Below, piece after piece: positions 41,767 through 49,834 of a stretch of DNA of 64,000 bases; the stretch's first letter is position 1, and the number at the start of each line of letters is the position of its first letter. The notes beneath the pieces are model-generated. The model did no database searches. It was not told the origin of the DNA and saw nothing but the letters and a program-made list of their open reading frames with translations. Both the position numbers and the translations under genes were made by a program. Source of the DNA: Streptomyces sp. WMMB 322 (GTDB lineage: Bacteria > Actinomycetota > Actinomycetes > Streptomycetales > Streptomycetaceae); the NCBI RefSeq assembly GCF_900090145.1, contig NZ_FMHI01000015.1, positions 62,001 through 126,000 of the forward strand, in the 5' to 3' direction.

Positions 41767-41798
41767 CTCCCGCCCGACCAGCGACCTGTAGGACACAC

Positions 41799-44063
41799 AT
41801 GACGACGGCTCCCGGACCCCCCGAGCCCTTCGGGTTCTTCAAGGGCTCCCAGCCCCCGGTTCCGCCCCCGCAGGCTCCGGTCCTGCCCGAGGTGGCCGGT
41901 CACCCGCGGGCGAGCGTGCTGCGGATCGACCACCGCAAGCGCGCGCCGCTGCGCGTGCTGATGGGGTACGCCCGTCCCCACCGTCTCGTCCTGTTCGCGA
42001 CGCTGCTGCTCGTGCTCGCCTCCAGCGGAGCCGGACTGATGCAGCCGCTCGTCGCGCAGCAGGTCCTCACCTCCCTCTCGGGCGGGGGCGATGTGAAGGG
42101 GCCGGTCATCCTGCTCGGCGCGCTCGTCGTGGCGGGCGCCGGGCTGACCGGACTGCAGTCGTGGTGGCAGCAGCGCACATCGGAGAGGGTCGTGCGCCGC
42201 GTACGGCAGGAACTGGTCTTCCGGCTGATCAGGCTGCGCGTACCCGAACTCGACCGCCGTCCCCCCGGCGATCTCATCGCGCGGGTGACCTCCGACAGCA
42301 CGCTGCTGCAGAACGCCGCGACCGAGGGCCTGGTGATGATCGCCAACGGCCTGTTGAGCATCGTGGGCGCCGGCGTCCTCATGGGGATCGTGCACCTTCC
42401 GCTGCTCGGGGTGACCGTCGGCGTGCTGGTGGCGGTCGGCCTGGTGATGGGGGGCGTACTGCCGCGCATCCGCAAGGCGGTCGCGCGCGCCCAGGAGTCG
42501 ATCGGCGCCGTCGGCTCGGCGCTGGACCGCACGCTGGGTGCGGCCCGCACGGTGAAGGCCAACGGCGCGGAGGACCGGGAGACCGAGGTCGCCGACGACG
42601 CCATCGACGGTGCCTACAAGGCGGGCCTGGTCGGGGCCAAGTACGTGGCCCTCGTCAAGATCCTCTCCGGGGTCTCCATCCAGGCGGCCTTCCTCGCCGT
42701 GCTCGGTGTCGGCGGTGCGCTGGTCGCCTCGGGGGACCTCGAGACGCCCGAACTGATCGCCTTCCTGCTCTACGTCTTCTACCTGGCGAGCCCGATCGGC
42801 TCCCTCGTGGGAGGGCTGGGCATGCTCCAGCAGGGGCTGGGTGCGGTGGGACGCATCGAGCAGATCAAGCGGATGGCCGTGGAGGCCGACGTCGACGAGC
42901 TGCCCCAGGACCACATGCCCAGGCATCCCGCGAGCCCCGGCGCGAACGGCAGGGTGAACGGAGCGCCCGACGGCCACGTGAACGGCTTCGCCGGAGGCGG
43001 CGCGGACGAGGACGCCGGAATCCGGGGCAACCCGGCCTCGACGATGCAACTGAAGGTCATCGGAGCGCGGGCCGGCGGTGTGCGCAGGCCGCCGACCATC
43101 GAGTTCCGCGACGTGCGGTTCGGATACCCCGGGCGCGGCACGGCACTCAAGGGCATCTCGTGCACCATCCCCGGCGGGACGCAGACGGCGCTCGTCGGTC
43201 TCTCGGGCGCCGGCAAGACCACCATGTTCGCGCTGCTCCAGCGCTTCTACGACCCGACGGCGGGTCAGATCATCATCGACGGCGTCGACATCGAGAGCAT
43301 GCGGCGGGCCGAGGTGCGCCGCCGCATCGCCTACGTCGAGCAGGACTCCCCGGTGATGGCCGGCACGCTGGAGGACAACCTCACGTACTCGGCGACGAAC
43401 GCTTCGCAGGCCGACATCGCCGAGGCCCTGCGCGTGACGCGGCTCGACACGCTGATCGACCGGCTTCCGGACGGACTGCGCACCGAGGTGGGCAACCGCG
43501 GCGTCTCCCTCTCGGGTGGTGAGCGCCAACGGCTCGCCATCGCACGGGCGTTGCTGCGCAAGCCGGAAGTGCTGCTGCTGGACGAGGCGACGGCGCAGCT
43601 CGACGCCCGCAACGAGCAGGCGCTGCGCGAGGCGGTGGACCAGGCGGCCCGGCGGTGCACCGTCATCCTCATTGCGCACCGTCTGTCCACCGTGACCCAC
43701 GTCGACCAGATCGTGGTGATGGAGCACGGCGAGATCCGCGCGCTCGGCAGCCACGAGGAGCTGGTCAAGGCCGACCCGCTCTACCGCGAACTCGCCGCCT
43801 CCCAGATGCTCGTGGGCGAGGAGGGCGCGGCCGGAGCGGCGCCGGGTGCGGCTGCGGGTGCGGAGCCGGGCGGTCCCGCCGGAGGCGGCGGCATGCCGGC
43901 CGGCCCCGGTACGGGGCGTCCTGCCGGTGGCCGGGGCGGCACCCCCGCGGGCACCCCGGACGGTGGCGGCCGTCGGCCCCCGCAGGGAAGGGGGCCGGCG
44001 CCGTCGGCGGGACCTCTGCCGCAGCGTCCCGTGGCGTCGCCCGGCGGACCGCCGGGCCGCTGA
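41799..44063 (+). CDS. ABC exporter, fused membrane and ATPase domains
   Basis: This 754-residue half-transporter has six predicted membrane segments at about residues 60-340. An unusual Gly/His/Asn-rich insert of about 55 residues follows (residues 370-425), then a nucleotide-binding domain with Walker A GLSGAGKTT, signature LSGGERQRLAIARALL, Walker B VLLLDEAT and H-loop IAHRLS. A disordered Gly/Pro tail of about 90 residues ends the protein. It resembles MsbA/multidrug-type lipid exporters and works as a homodimer. As the last gene of the synthase operon it is the expected exporter of the glycosylated product. The ATG at 41799 is used, with AGGA upstream. Confidence 0.9.
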   Translation: MTTAPGPPEPFGFFKGSQPPVPPPQAPVLPEVAGHPRASVLRIDHRKRAPLRVLMGYARPHRLVLFATLLLVLASSGAGLMQPLVAQQVLTSLSGGGDVKGPVILLGALVVAGAGLTGLQSWWQQRTSERVVRRVRQELVFRLIRLRVPELDRRPPGDLIARVTSDSTLLQNAATEGLVMIANGLLSIVGAGVLMGIVHLPLLGVTVGVLVAVGLVMGGVLPRIRKAVARAQESIGAVGSALDRTLGAARTVKANGAEDRETEVADDAIDGAYKAGLVGAKYVALVKILSGVSIQAAFLAVLGVGGALVASGDLETPELIAFLLYVFYLASPIGSLVGGLGMLQQGLGAVGRIEQIKRMAVEADVDELPQDHMPRHPASPGANGRVNGAPDGHVNGFAGGGADEDAGIRGNPASTMQLKVIGARAGGVRRPPTIEFRDVRFGYPGRGTALKGISCTIPGGTQTALVGLSGAGKTTMFALLQRFYDPTAGQIIIDGVDIESMRRAEVRRRIAYVEQDSPVMAGTLEDNLTYSATNASQADIAEALRVTRLDTLIDRLPDGLRTEVGNRGVSLSGGERQRLAIARALLRKPEVLLLDEATAQLDARNEQALREAVDQAARRCTVILIAHRLSTVTHVDQIVVMEHGEIRALGSHEELVKADPLYRELAASQMLVGEEGAAGAAPGAAAGAEPGGPAGGGGMPAGPGTGRPAGGRGGTPAGTPDGGGRRPPQGRGPAPSAGPLPQRPVASPGGPPGR

Positions 44064-44175
44064 TCGCGGCGGCATCCGGGCAGGTTCTCGCCAAGTCTGA
44101 TGTTCGCGGGCGAAGTTGCGGCGTCGCCGCGCACCTCCACGGAACGTGGCACCGGTGCCCGGACTCGGGTCCGAG

Positions 44176-44219
44176 ACGTGAAGGGGTGCCCGCCGCATAC
44201 GGCGGGCACCCCTTCACGT
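44176..44219. terminator. 20-base perfect hairpin, bidirectional terminator
   Basis: Arms 44176-44195 and 44200-44219 pair over 20 bases with a four-base loop CATA. The hairpin sits between the convergent exporter and esterase genes and can end both transcripts. A short T-run is lacking on either side. Confidence 0.85.
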
Positions 44220-44244
44220 TCCTTGCCGCGAAAGTGCCGGCCGG

Positions 44245-45045
44245 TCAGCCCATCAGGGGGTTCAGGGCGGCGAGGTAGCCGTCCCGGTGCCCTTTCGTGT
44301 TCGGGTGGTAGGACTCGTTGAGCTTGTCCCACTCCAGGCTCGTGACCCAGTCCTCACCGCTCGAGCAGATGGTGTGCGGGTCGAAAACCGGCCGTGCGTC
44401 CAGGAAAGTGAATCCGGCTTCGTCCGACCGCGCGGACATGATCCCGGCGAGTGTGTCGGCCGCGGAGTTCAGTGCGGTCCGCTCCTTGTCGCTGAGACCG
44501 AGAATGCCGCAGTCACCTCCGATTGTGTAAAGCCGCGGATAGCCGACGACAACCACTTTCGCCGACGGCGCCGCGGCGCGCACCGCCGAGTACGTCTGGG
44601 CGAGTGCCGGCGACAGCGTGCTGTTGGCGGCAGCCTTCGCAGCCTCGACCCCGGCTATGCAGTCGGCGTCGTCCGCGGTGAGGATGCAGTTCTTCAGCAC
44701 GTCGACGAAGCCGACGTCGTTTCCGCCGATCTGCAGCGTCACCAGGGATGTGTCCGGCGTCAGCCGGCCGACCTGCGTGTTGATGACATCGGCCGTCGTG
44801 GCGCCCGAGCACGCCGCTTCCACGAATCCGACGTCCTGGTGCGCGGCGGCCCAGAGCCTCGGGTAGGAGGTGGGGCCGCGGCGGCAGGGGTCGTCCGGGT
44901 TGTCGTAGGTCCTCGTTCCTACGGCGACGGTATAAGAATCACCGAGGGCCACGTATTTGCCCGCGGCAGCCTGTGATCCCGGAGCGACGAAGGCGATGGC
45001 CACCATCGCAAGCAATGCGGCGAACAGCAGCTTCAACGAGCGCAT
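44245..45045 (-). CDS. Secreted SGNH-hydrolase esterase/lipase
   Basis: This 266-residue protein has a Sec signal of about 27 residues (MRSLKLLFAALLAMVAIAFVAPGSQAAA cut near AAA). The GDSL-type hydrolase blocks are present: YVALGDSYTVAVG with the catalytic Ser, IGGNDVGF with the oxyanion Gly/Asn, and SYHPNTKGH with the catalytic His. Six cysteines fit the three disulfides of Streptomyces extracellular lipases of this fold. It hydrolyses esters outside the cell. It converges on the glycolipid-type operon but has its own leader region, so a link with the PKS product is only a possibility. Confidence 0.92.
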   Translation of the reverse strand: MRSLKLLFAALLAMVAIAFVAPGSQAAAGKYVALGDSYTVAVGTRTYDNPDDPCRRGPTSYPRLWAAAHQDVGFVEAACSGATTADVINTQVGRLTPDTSLVTLQIGGNDVGFVDVLKNCILTADDADCIAGVEAAKAAANSTLSPALAQTYSAVRAAAPSAKVVVVGYPRLYTIGGDCGILGLSDKERTALNSAADTLAGIMSARSDEAGFTFLDARPVFDPHTICSSGEDWVTSLEWDKLNESYHPNTKGHRDGYLAALNPLMG

Positions 45046-45546
45046 GAAGTTGTCTTCTCCGAAGGTGGGGGATGAGAACAGAACACCCTAGAAATAGCAG
45101 TCGCCTCGCGCGCGCGGGTATGTGCGGGCGCGTATTTTTTCGATCACGTTTCGATAAACTCGAAGATCTTCGAAGGTGTTTCGGTGATCCAGTACGGGTG
45201 GCATTACCGGCAAATGCGGGCGACTTTCTTTCGTGATTCCTTGCGCTTCCGGGCGGAAATTGCGGACGCGATTGCCGGCGCCGGAACGCGGTCGCTGTGG
45301 CCGTGGGCCTGCGAGCCTGTGCGCCGCGCACCCCGGCCGGGCCGCCGCCTGGCGTGAAGTGCCTTCACTGGTCCGTCACTTGATCCGACGCGTCCCGTCA
45401 CTCCGCCAACAGGCTTCTCTGCGCTTCGCGTTCGCAACTCCGGCGCTCGGTATGGCAGGCCACCGTGACCGCATGCGTCGCTCGTTAGGGGGAGACAGGG
45501 GTGACGGAACGGTTCGGCTGACGCTGCGCTGCTTACCGTCCGGAGC
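45046..45546. other. Divergent intergenic region upstream of the esterase and ATPase genes
   Basis: No gene is seen. A locally A/T-rich stretch (about 45130-45190) holds the 14-base palindrome described separately and is the likely esterase promoter region. Confidence 0.5.
45160..45173. promoter_or_regulatory. Perfect 14-base palindrome TCGAAGATCTTCGA
   Basis: An exact dyad without spacer lies in an A/T-rich patch about 115 bases upstream of the esterase start. Similar half-sites (TTTCGATAAACTCGAAG) flank it. A regulator-binding role is inferred from symmetry and position. Confidence 0.5.
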
Positions 45547-46848
45547 ATGCACGTCACGAAGAACCGCACCACGGACGGCTCTTGCGCGGCTCCGGCTCCG
45601 GCTGCCGGGGGCTCCGAAGAGGCAAAGGGCCCCGACGAGGCGGCCGCCCCGTCGAGAGCCGCGGCGGTGACCCGGCTGCACCTGTCCTCGTTCCGCGCGC
45701 TGCGCGACCGCACCGTCCCGCTCGGCCCGGTCACCGTGCTGACCGGGCCGAGCGGCAGCGGCAAGTCGGCGGTCCTGGAGGCGCACGAGGCCCTGGCCCG
45801 GCTCGGCGGCGGCGAGGCCCTGGGGGAGGTCTTCGGGCGCGCCTCCGGAGGTCCGGGTGCTTACGTTCCCCGCCGCGCCCGCCCCGACGCCGAGGGGCGC
45901 CGCGGCTTCCGCCTCGGCTGCACCGTCGACGGCCCGGCGGGGCCGGTGCGGTTCGATCTCGCGGTGCAGGCCGAGCCCGAACTGCGCATCGTAGGCGAGC
46001 GGTTGACGGTGCCCGGCGGTCGCACCCTGCTGGCCACGGCGCTGCGCGACCCGGCGCGCCCCGCCGTGCAGGCCGAATGGCACAGCGCCGGGACCGGCCG
46101 GGTCACGCGGGCCCGGCTTCCCGCCGACAGGCTTGCGACGGCCCTGCTGCCCCTCCGGGTCGCCGGCGGCACGGAGGAGGAGCGCCGGGTGCTGGAGGCG
46201 GCCGAGCAGGTGGTGGTGGCGCTGCGCTCCGCCTTCGCCTGCGATCCGCGTCCGGAGACCATGCGCGACCCAGTGCCCGTCGGCGACACCCTTCTGCGCG
46301 GCGGCTGCGACAACCTGGCGGCGGTGCTGCGCCGTACCCGCACGGAGTGCGCGATCCGGTACGGACACCTTGTCGACGCCCTGAGCGCCGGCTTCGCGGA
46401 CCCCGTCGCCGAGGTGGTCGCCGACCTTCCCGACGAGCACTCGGACAGGGGCCGCGTCCGCGCGCTGATCGTCGGCCCCGGTCCCGGCCCCGGCTCCGGC
46501 AGCGGTCCCGGCGCCGGCCACCCCTGCGTCCGCACCCCCCTGGAGTGGCTGGGCGACGGCGAGTTGCGCTACGCAGCGCTGGCTCTGGTGCTGCTGACGG
46601 GCCCCGGGGTGCTGTCGATGGACCCCGCCCAGGAGGTGCTTCCCGCCAGGCAGGCGATGACGCTGCTCGCCGACGGGCTGGACCGCGCCCTGGACGCGCG
46701 GCAGACGGCCGAACTGGTCGCGCTTGCGGTGCGGATGGGCAAGCGGGGGCATGTGAGGCTGCTGGCAGCCGTGAGCGATACGGGGACGGCGGCGGCAGAG
46801 GCCGCGCGGCACCCGGATGTGTCCCTGGTAGACCTTGGGGGTGAGTGA
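45547..46848 (+). CDS. AAA-family ATPase, SMC/RecF-like head domain
   Basis: This 433-residue protein begins with a disordered Ala/Pro-rich 40 residues. An ABC-type ATPase head follows: LHLSSFRALRDRTVPLGPVTVLTGPSGSGKS with intact Walker A. The C-terminal half has LEWLGDGELRYAALALVLLTGPGVLSMD, where the signature and Walker B regions are degenerate. Such proteins resemble the AAA_21/RecF-like ATPases of overlooked function common in Streptomyces. There is no coiled-coil arm. It ends in an overlap with the MazG-like gene, so the two are probably co-translated. A role in DNA or nucleotide housekeeping is a guess from the pairing. Confidence 0.7.
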   Translation: MHVTKNRTTDGSCAAPAPAAGGSEEAKGPDEAAAPSRAAAVTRLHLSSFRALRDRTVPLGPVTVLTGPSGSGKSAVLEAHEALARLGGGEALGEVFGRASGGPGAYVPRRARPDAEGRRGFRLGCTVDGPAGPVRFDLAVQAEPELRIVGERLTVPGGRTLLATALRDPARPAVQAEWHSAGTGRVTRARLPADRLATALLPLRVAGGTEEERRVLEAAEQVVVALRSAFACDPRPETMRDPVPVGDTLLRGGCDNLAAVLRRTRTECAIRYGHLVDALSAGFADPVAEVVADLPDEHSDRGRVRALIVGPGPGPGSGSGPGAGHPCVRTPLEWLGDGELRYAALALVLLTGPGVLSMDPAQEVLPARQAMTLLADGLDRALDARQTAELVALAVRMGKRGHVRLLAAVSDTGTAAAEAARHPDVSLVDLGGE

Positions 46849-47245
46849 ATTCCCCTCTTCTTCCGCGTCCCCGTCCGGCGGGCCCTCGCGCTCCGGCCCG
46901 CACGAGTCCGTGTCGTTGTCCCAACTGCAGTGCAGACTTGCGGAGTTCGCGAGGGCACGCGACTGGGAGCAGTACCACACCCCGAAGAATCTGGCCGCTG
47001 CGCTGAGCGTCGAGGCCGGTGAACTCGTCGAGATCTTCCAGTGGCTGACGCCCGAGGAGTCGGCCCGTGTGATGGAACGTCCCGGGACCGCGCACCGCGT
47101 CGAGGACGAGGTCGCGGACGTCCTCGCGTATCTGCTCCAGTTCTGCGAGGTGTTGGGTGTCGACGTGCTGAAAGCGCTTGCCGCGAAGATCGAGCGCAAC
47201 GAGAAGCGTTTCCCGGCTACCGGAAGCGGTCACTCTATGAAGTGA
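46841..47245 (+). CDS. MazG-like nucleotide pyrophosphohydrolase
   Basis: This 134-residue protein has the all-alpha NTP pyrophosphatase fold. The metal-binding helices read LSVEAGELVEIFQW and VEDEVADVLAYLLQF, the EExxE and ExxD patterns of the dCTPase/MazG family. It should hydrolyse non-canonical or excess (d)NTPs to NMP and pyrophosphate. The GTG at 46841 overlaps the ATPase stop by eight bases; a TTG at 46835 is an alternative. The first 30 residues are a Ser/Pro-rich tail not found in the core fold. Confidence 0.85.
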   Translation: MSEFPSSSASPSGGPSRSGPHESVSLSQLQCRLAEFARARDWEQYHTPKNLAAALSVEAGELVEIFQWLTPEESARVMERPGTAHRVEDEVADVLAYLLQFCEVLGVDVLKALAAKIERNEKRFPATGSGHSMK

Positions 47246-47347
47246 CAGAGGTATTCGCGAGAGGCGGTATGCCCGGATTGGTGCAACTTGGCCCGGCTTG
47301 CTTGCCTATTGAGTGTCACTCTCCGTAGTGATGCGTGGAGGGAGGTG

Positions 47348-47821
47348 GTGAAGTTGGATGCCGTGCATCTCATCAAGGCCACCCGCCACGCGCTCGCCGA
47401 GTGCGAGTCCGTGGAAGAGATTGTCGCCGAAGCGTGGCAGGTGCAGGCCCTCGCCGGGGCGATCGGACGTCATCTCGCGGTGAGCGGACCGCAGTCGGTG
47501 CGGGCCGAAGCGATCGGCCTGAGCGAAGCAGGCACGCAGGCCTGCCTGTCGTCGGTGGGCCCGGTGCGGTGCGGCGGCCGGTGGTGCGAGGCGCGTGCCG
47601 ACCGGCTCTCCCAGGTCCAGGACCCCAAGTGCGCGCTGTCCGACCTGAGTCTGCTGCTGGCCGAGACGGGCGTGGCGCTCGTGCTCGTGGCCGTCTCTGC
47701 GAGGGAGGAGGGCCTGTACTGGCAGTGCGTCGAGGCCCTCGACGCGGCCGACGAGTCCGGGGACCGTGTCACGGGCATGATGCGCAGGCTGGAGGCGCAG
47801 GAACACGGCCCGGCAGCCTGA
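47348..47821 (+). CDS. Conserved actinobacterial protein (DUF6099-like)
   Basis: This protein of about 157 residues is mostly helical (DAVHLIKATRHALAECESVEEIVAEAWQVQALAGAIGRHL...). It has a Cys-rich middle (VRCGGRWCEARADRL) and an Ala/Glu-rich C-terminus. I recall short Streptomyces proteins annotated DUF6099 with this pattern; function is unknown. Two GTG codons (47345, 47348) and a TTG at 47354 could start it. GGAGG at 47341-47345 fits the TTG best by spacing. It stands alone between the MazG-like and oxidoreductase genes. Confidence 0.65.
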   Translation: MKLDAVHLIKATRHALAECESVEEIVAEAWQVQALAGAIGRHLAVSGPQSVRAEAIGLSEAGTQACLSSVGPVRCGGRWCEARADRLSQVQDPKCALSDLSLLLAETGVALVLVAVSAREEGLYWQCVEALDAADESGDRVTGMMRRLEAQEHGPAA

Positions 47822-47858
47822 CGATCAGGGCGAGGGCCAGTGAGGGGGGTGAGGCAGG

Positions 47859-48782
47859 ATGGGTGCCATGAGGCTTCGTGTATTCACCGAACCCCAGCAA
47901 GGGGCAAGCTACGAGACGCTGCTGCGCGTCGCGAAGGCTGCCGAGGACCTGCACTTCGACGCGTTCTTCCGGTCCGACCACTACCTGGCCATGGGCGGCT
48001 CCGACGGCCTTCCCGGGCCGACCGACGCCTGGACCACCCTCGCCGGGCTGGCCCGTGAGACCAGCCGCATCAGGCTGGGCACCCTCATGACCGCGGCGAC
48101 CTTCCGGCTGCCCGGTCCCCTCGCCATCCAGGTCGCCCAGGTCGACGACATGTCGGGCGGCCGGGTCGAACTGGGCCTGGGAACCGGCTGGTTCGAGGAC
48201 GAGCACACCGCGTACGGCATCCCGTTCCCCCGCGAGAAGTTCGGCCGGCTGGAGGAGCAGCTGGAGATCGTCACCGGGCTGTGGTCCACGCCGCCCGGAG
48301 AGAAGTTCCACCACCGCGGCAAGCACTACACGCTGACGGACTCGCCCGCGCTGCCCAAGCCGGCCCAGTCCAAGGTGCCCGTGCTCATCGGCGGCCACGG
48401 CAAGGTCCGCACGCCCGCTCTCGCCGCGCGTTTCGCCGACGAGTTCAACATCCCCTTCGCCTCCGTCGAGGACAGCGAGCGGCAGTTCGCCCGGGTACGG
48501 GCGGCGGCAGAGAAGACGGGGCGGGAGATCGTCTTCTCCAACGCGCTCGTCGCCTGCGTCGGCAAGGACGACGCCGAGACCGCCCGCCGCGCCGCGGCCA
48601 TCGGACGCGACGTGGACGAGCTGAAGGAGAACGGGCTCGCCGGTTCCCCGGCAGAGGTCGTCGACAAGATCGGCCGCTACAAGGAGGCCGGGTCCTCCCG
48701 GATCTACCTGCAGTTCCTCGACGTGCACGATCTGGATCACCTTCAGCTGATCTCCGAGCAGGTACGCCCCCAGCTGTCGTGA
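47859..48782 (+). CDS. Luciferase-like (LLM class) flavin/F420-dependent oxidoreductase
   Basis: This 307-residue TIM-barrel oxidoreductase has the class features RSDHYLAMGG, SRIRLGTLMTAATFRLPGPLAIQVAQVDDMSGGRVELGLGTGWFEDEH and KVPVLIGGHG. The set resembles F420-dependent actinobacterial members as I recall them. The substrate is not predictable. The ATG at 47859 has GGTGAGG upstream; a second ATG at 47868 starts closer to the conserved core. It ends in a GTGA overlap with the homocysteine methyltransferase gene, which suggests co-regulation but no obvious shared pathway. Confidence 0.88.
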   Translation: MGAMRLRVFTEPQQGASYETLLRVAKAAEDLHFDAFFRSDHYLAMGGSDGLPGPTDAWTTLAGLARETSRIRLGTLMTAATFRLPGPLAIQVAQVDDMSGGRVELGLGTGWFEDEHTAYGIPFPREKFGRLEEQLEIVTGLWSTPPGEKFHHRGKHYTLTDSPALPKPAQSKVPVLIGGHGKVRTPALAARFADEFNIPFASVEDSERQFARVRAAAEKTGREIVFSNALVACVGKDDAETARRAAAIGRDVDELKENGLAGSPAEVVDKIGRYKEAGSSRIYLQFLDVHDLDHLQLISEQVRPQLS

Positions 48783-49726
48783 CCCGGCCCGCCACCGCCT
48801 TGAGCACCGCCCTCGCCCGCGGTCCGCTCGTCCTGGACGGCGGGCTGTCCAGCCAGCTCGAGGCCCAGGGCTGCGCCCTGGACGACGAGTTGTGGACGGC
48901 GCGGCTGCTGCGCGACGACCCGCGGCGGATCGAGGACGCACACGCGGCGTATGTGCGGGCGGGGGCGCGGGTGCTCATCTCCGCCGGTTATCAGGCCTCC
49001 TTCGATGGCTTCGCGCGGGCGGGCGCCGGGGAGCGGGAGGCGCGGGAACTCTTCCGCCGCAGCGTGGAGCTCGCCCGCCGGGCCGCCGAACGCTGCGGCG
49101 TGGGCGATCAGGTGTGGGTCGCGGGTTCGGTCGGCCCCTACGGCGCGGTCCGCGCGGACGGCGGCGAGTACCGGGGCCGGTACGGGCTGAGCGTGCGCGA
49201 ACTCGCCGCCTTCCACCGGCCCCGGATCGAGGCCGTGGCGGAGGCGGCGCCGGACGTGCTGGCGCTGGAGACCGTCCCGGACGTGGTGGAGGCCGAGGCG
49301 TTGCTGAGCGCGGCGGACGGCTGCGGCATCCCTGTGTGGCTGAGCTTCACGATCTCCGGGGACCGCACCCGCGCGGGGCAACCCCTGGGAGAGGCCTTTG
49401 CGTTGGCGGCCGGCCGGGATCAAGTCATGGCGGTGGGCGTCAACTGCTGCGCTCCGGGCGACGCGGACCGTGCCGTCGCTGCCGCGGCGGCGGTGACGGG
49501 AAAGCCGGTCGTCGTCTACCCCAACAGCGGCGAACAGTGGGACGGCGCCGACGGGCGTGCATGGCACGGCTCCTGCACCTGGTCGGCCGACCGTGCCGCC
49601 GGCTGGGTGGAGAAGGGCGCCCGCCTGATCGGCGGCTGCTGCCGCGTGGGCCCGGACCTCATCGCGGAACTGGCCCGCGAACCCGCCATGCGGTCCGGCG
49701 GCCGGGGCGCGCCGGGCGAGGGCTGA
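48779..49726 (+). CDS. mmuM: Homocysteine S-methyltransferase (MmuM-like)
   Basis: This 315-residue protein has a zinc-dependent methyltransferase barrel. The N-terminal block is LVLDGGLSSQLEAQG, the first zinc Cys is in GVNCCAPGD, and the second pair is in LIGGCCRVGPD. It moves a methyl group from S-methylmethionine or S-adenosylmethionine to homocysteine to give methionine. The length matches MmuM rather than the larger MetH. The GTG at 48779 overlaps the oxidoreductase stop. No S-methylmethionine permease is adjacent. Confidence 0.92.
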   Translation: MTRPATALSTALARGPLVLDGGLSSQLEAQGCALDDELWTARLLRDDPRRIEDAHAAYVRAGARVLISAGYQASFDGFARAGAGEREARELFRRSVELARRAAERCGVGDQVWVAGSVGPYGAVRADGGEYRGRYGLSVRELAAFHRPRIEAVAEAAPDVLALETVPDVVEAEALLSAADGCGIPVWLSFTISGDRTRAGQPLGEAFALAAGRDQVMAVGVNCCAPGDADRAVAAAAAVTGKPVVVYPNSGEQWDGADGRAWHGSCTWSADRAAGWVEKGARLIGGCCRVGPDLIAELAREPAMRSGGRGAPGEG

Positions 49727-49834
49727 TCCGCCCTGGGCGACGGTGAGTTGACGGACGCCGCCCGGAAAACTGCGCACCACCACACCCGGTCGCCGCACTG
49801 CCCGGTCCCGTCCCGTCCCGTCCGCCCCGCCCCG

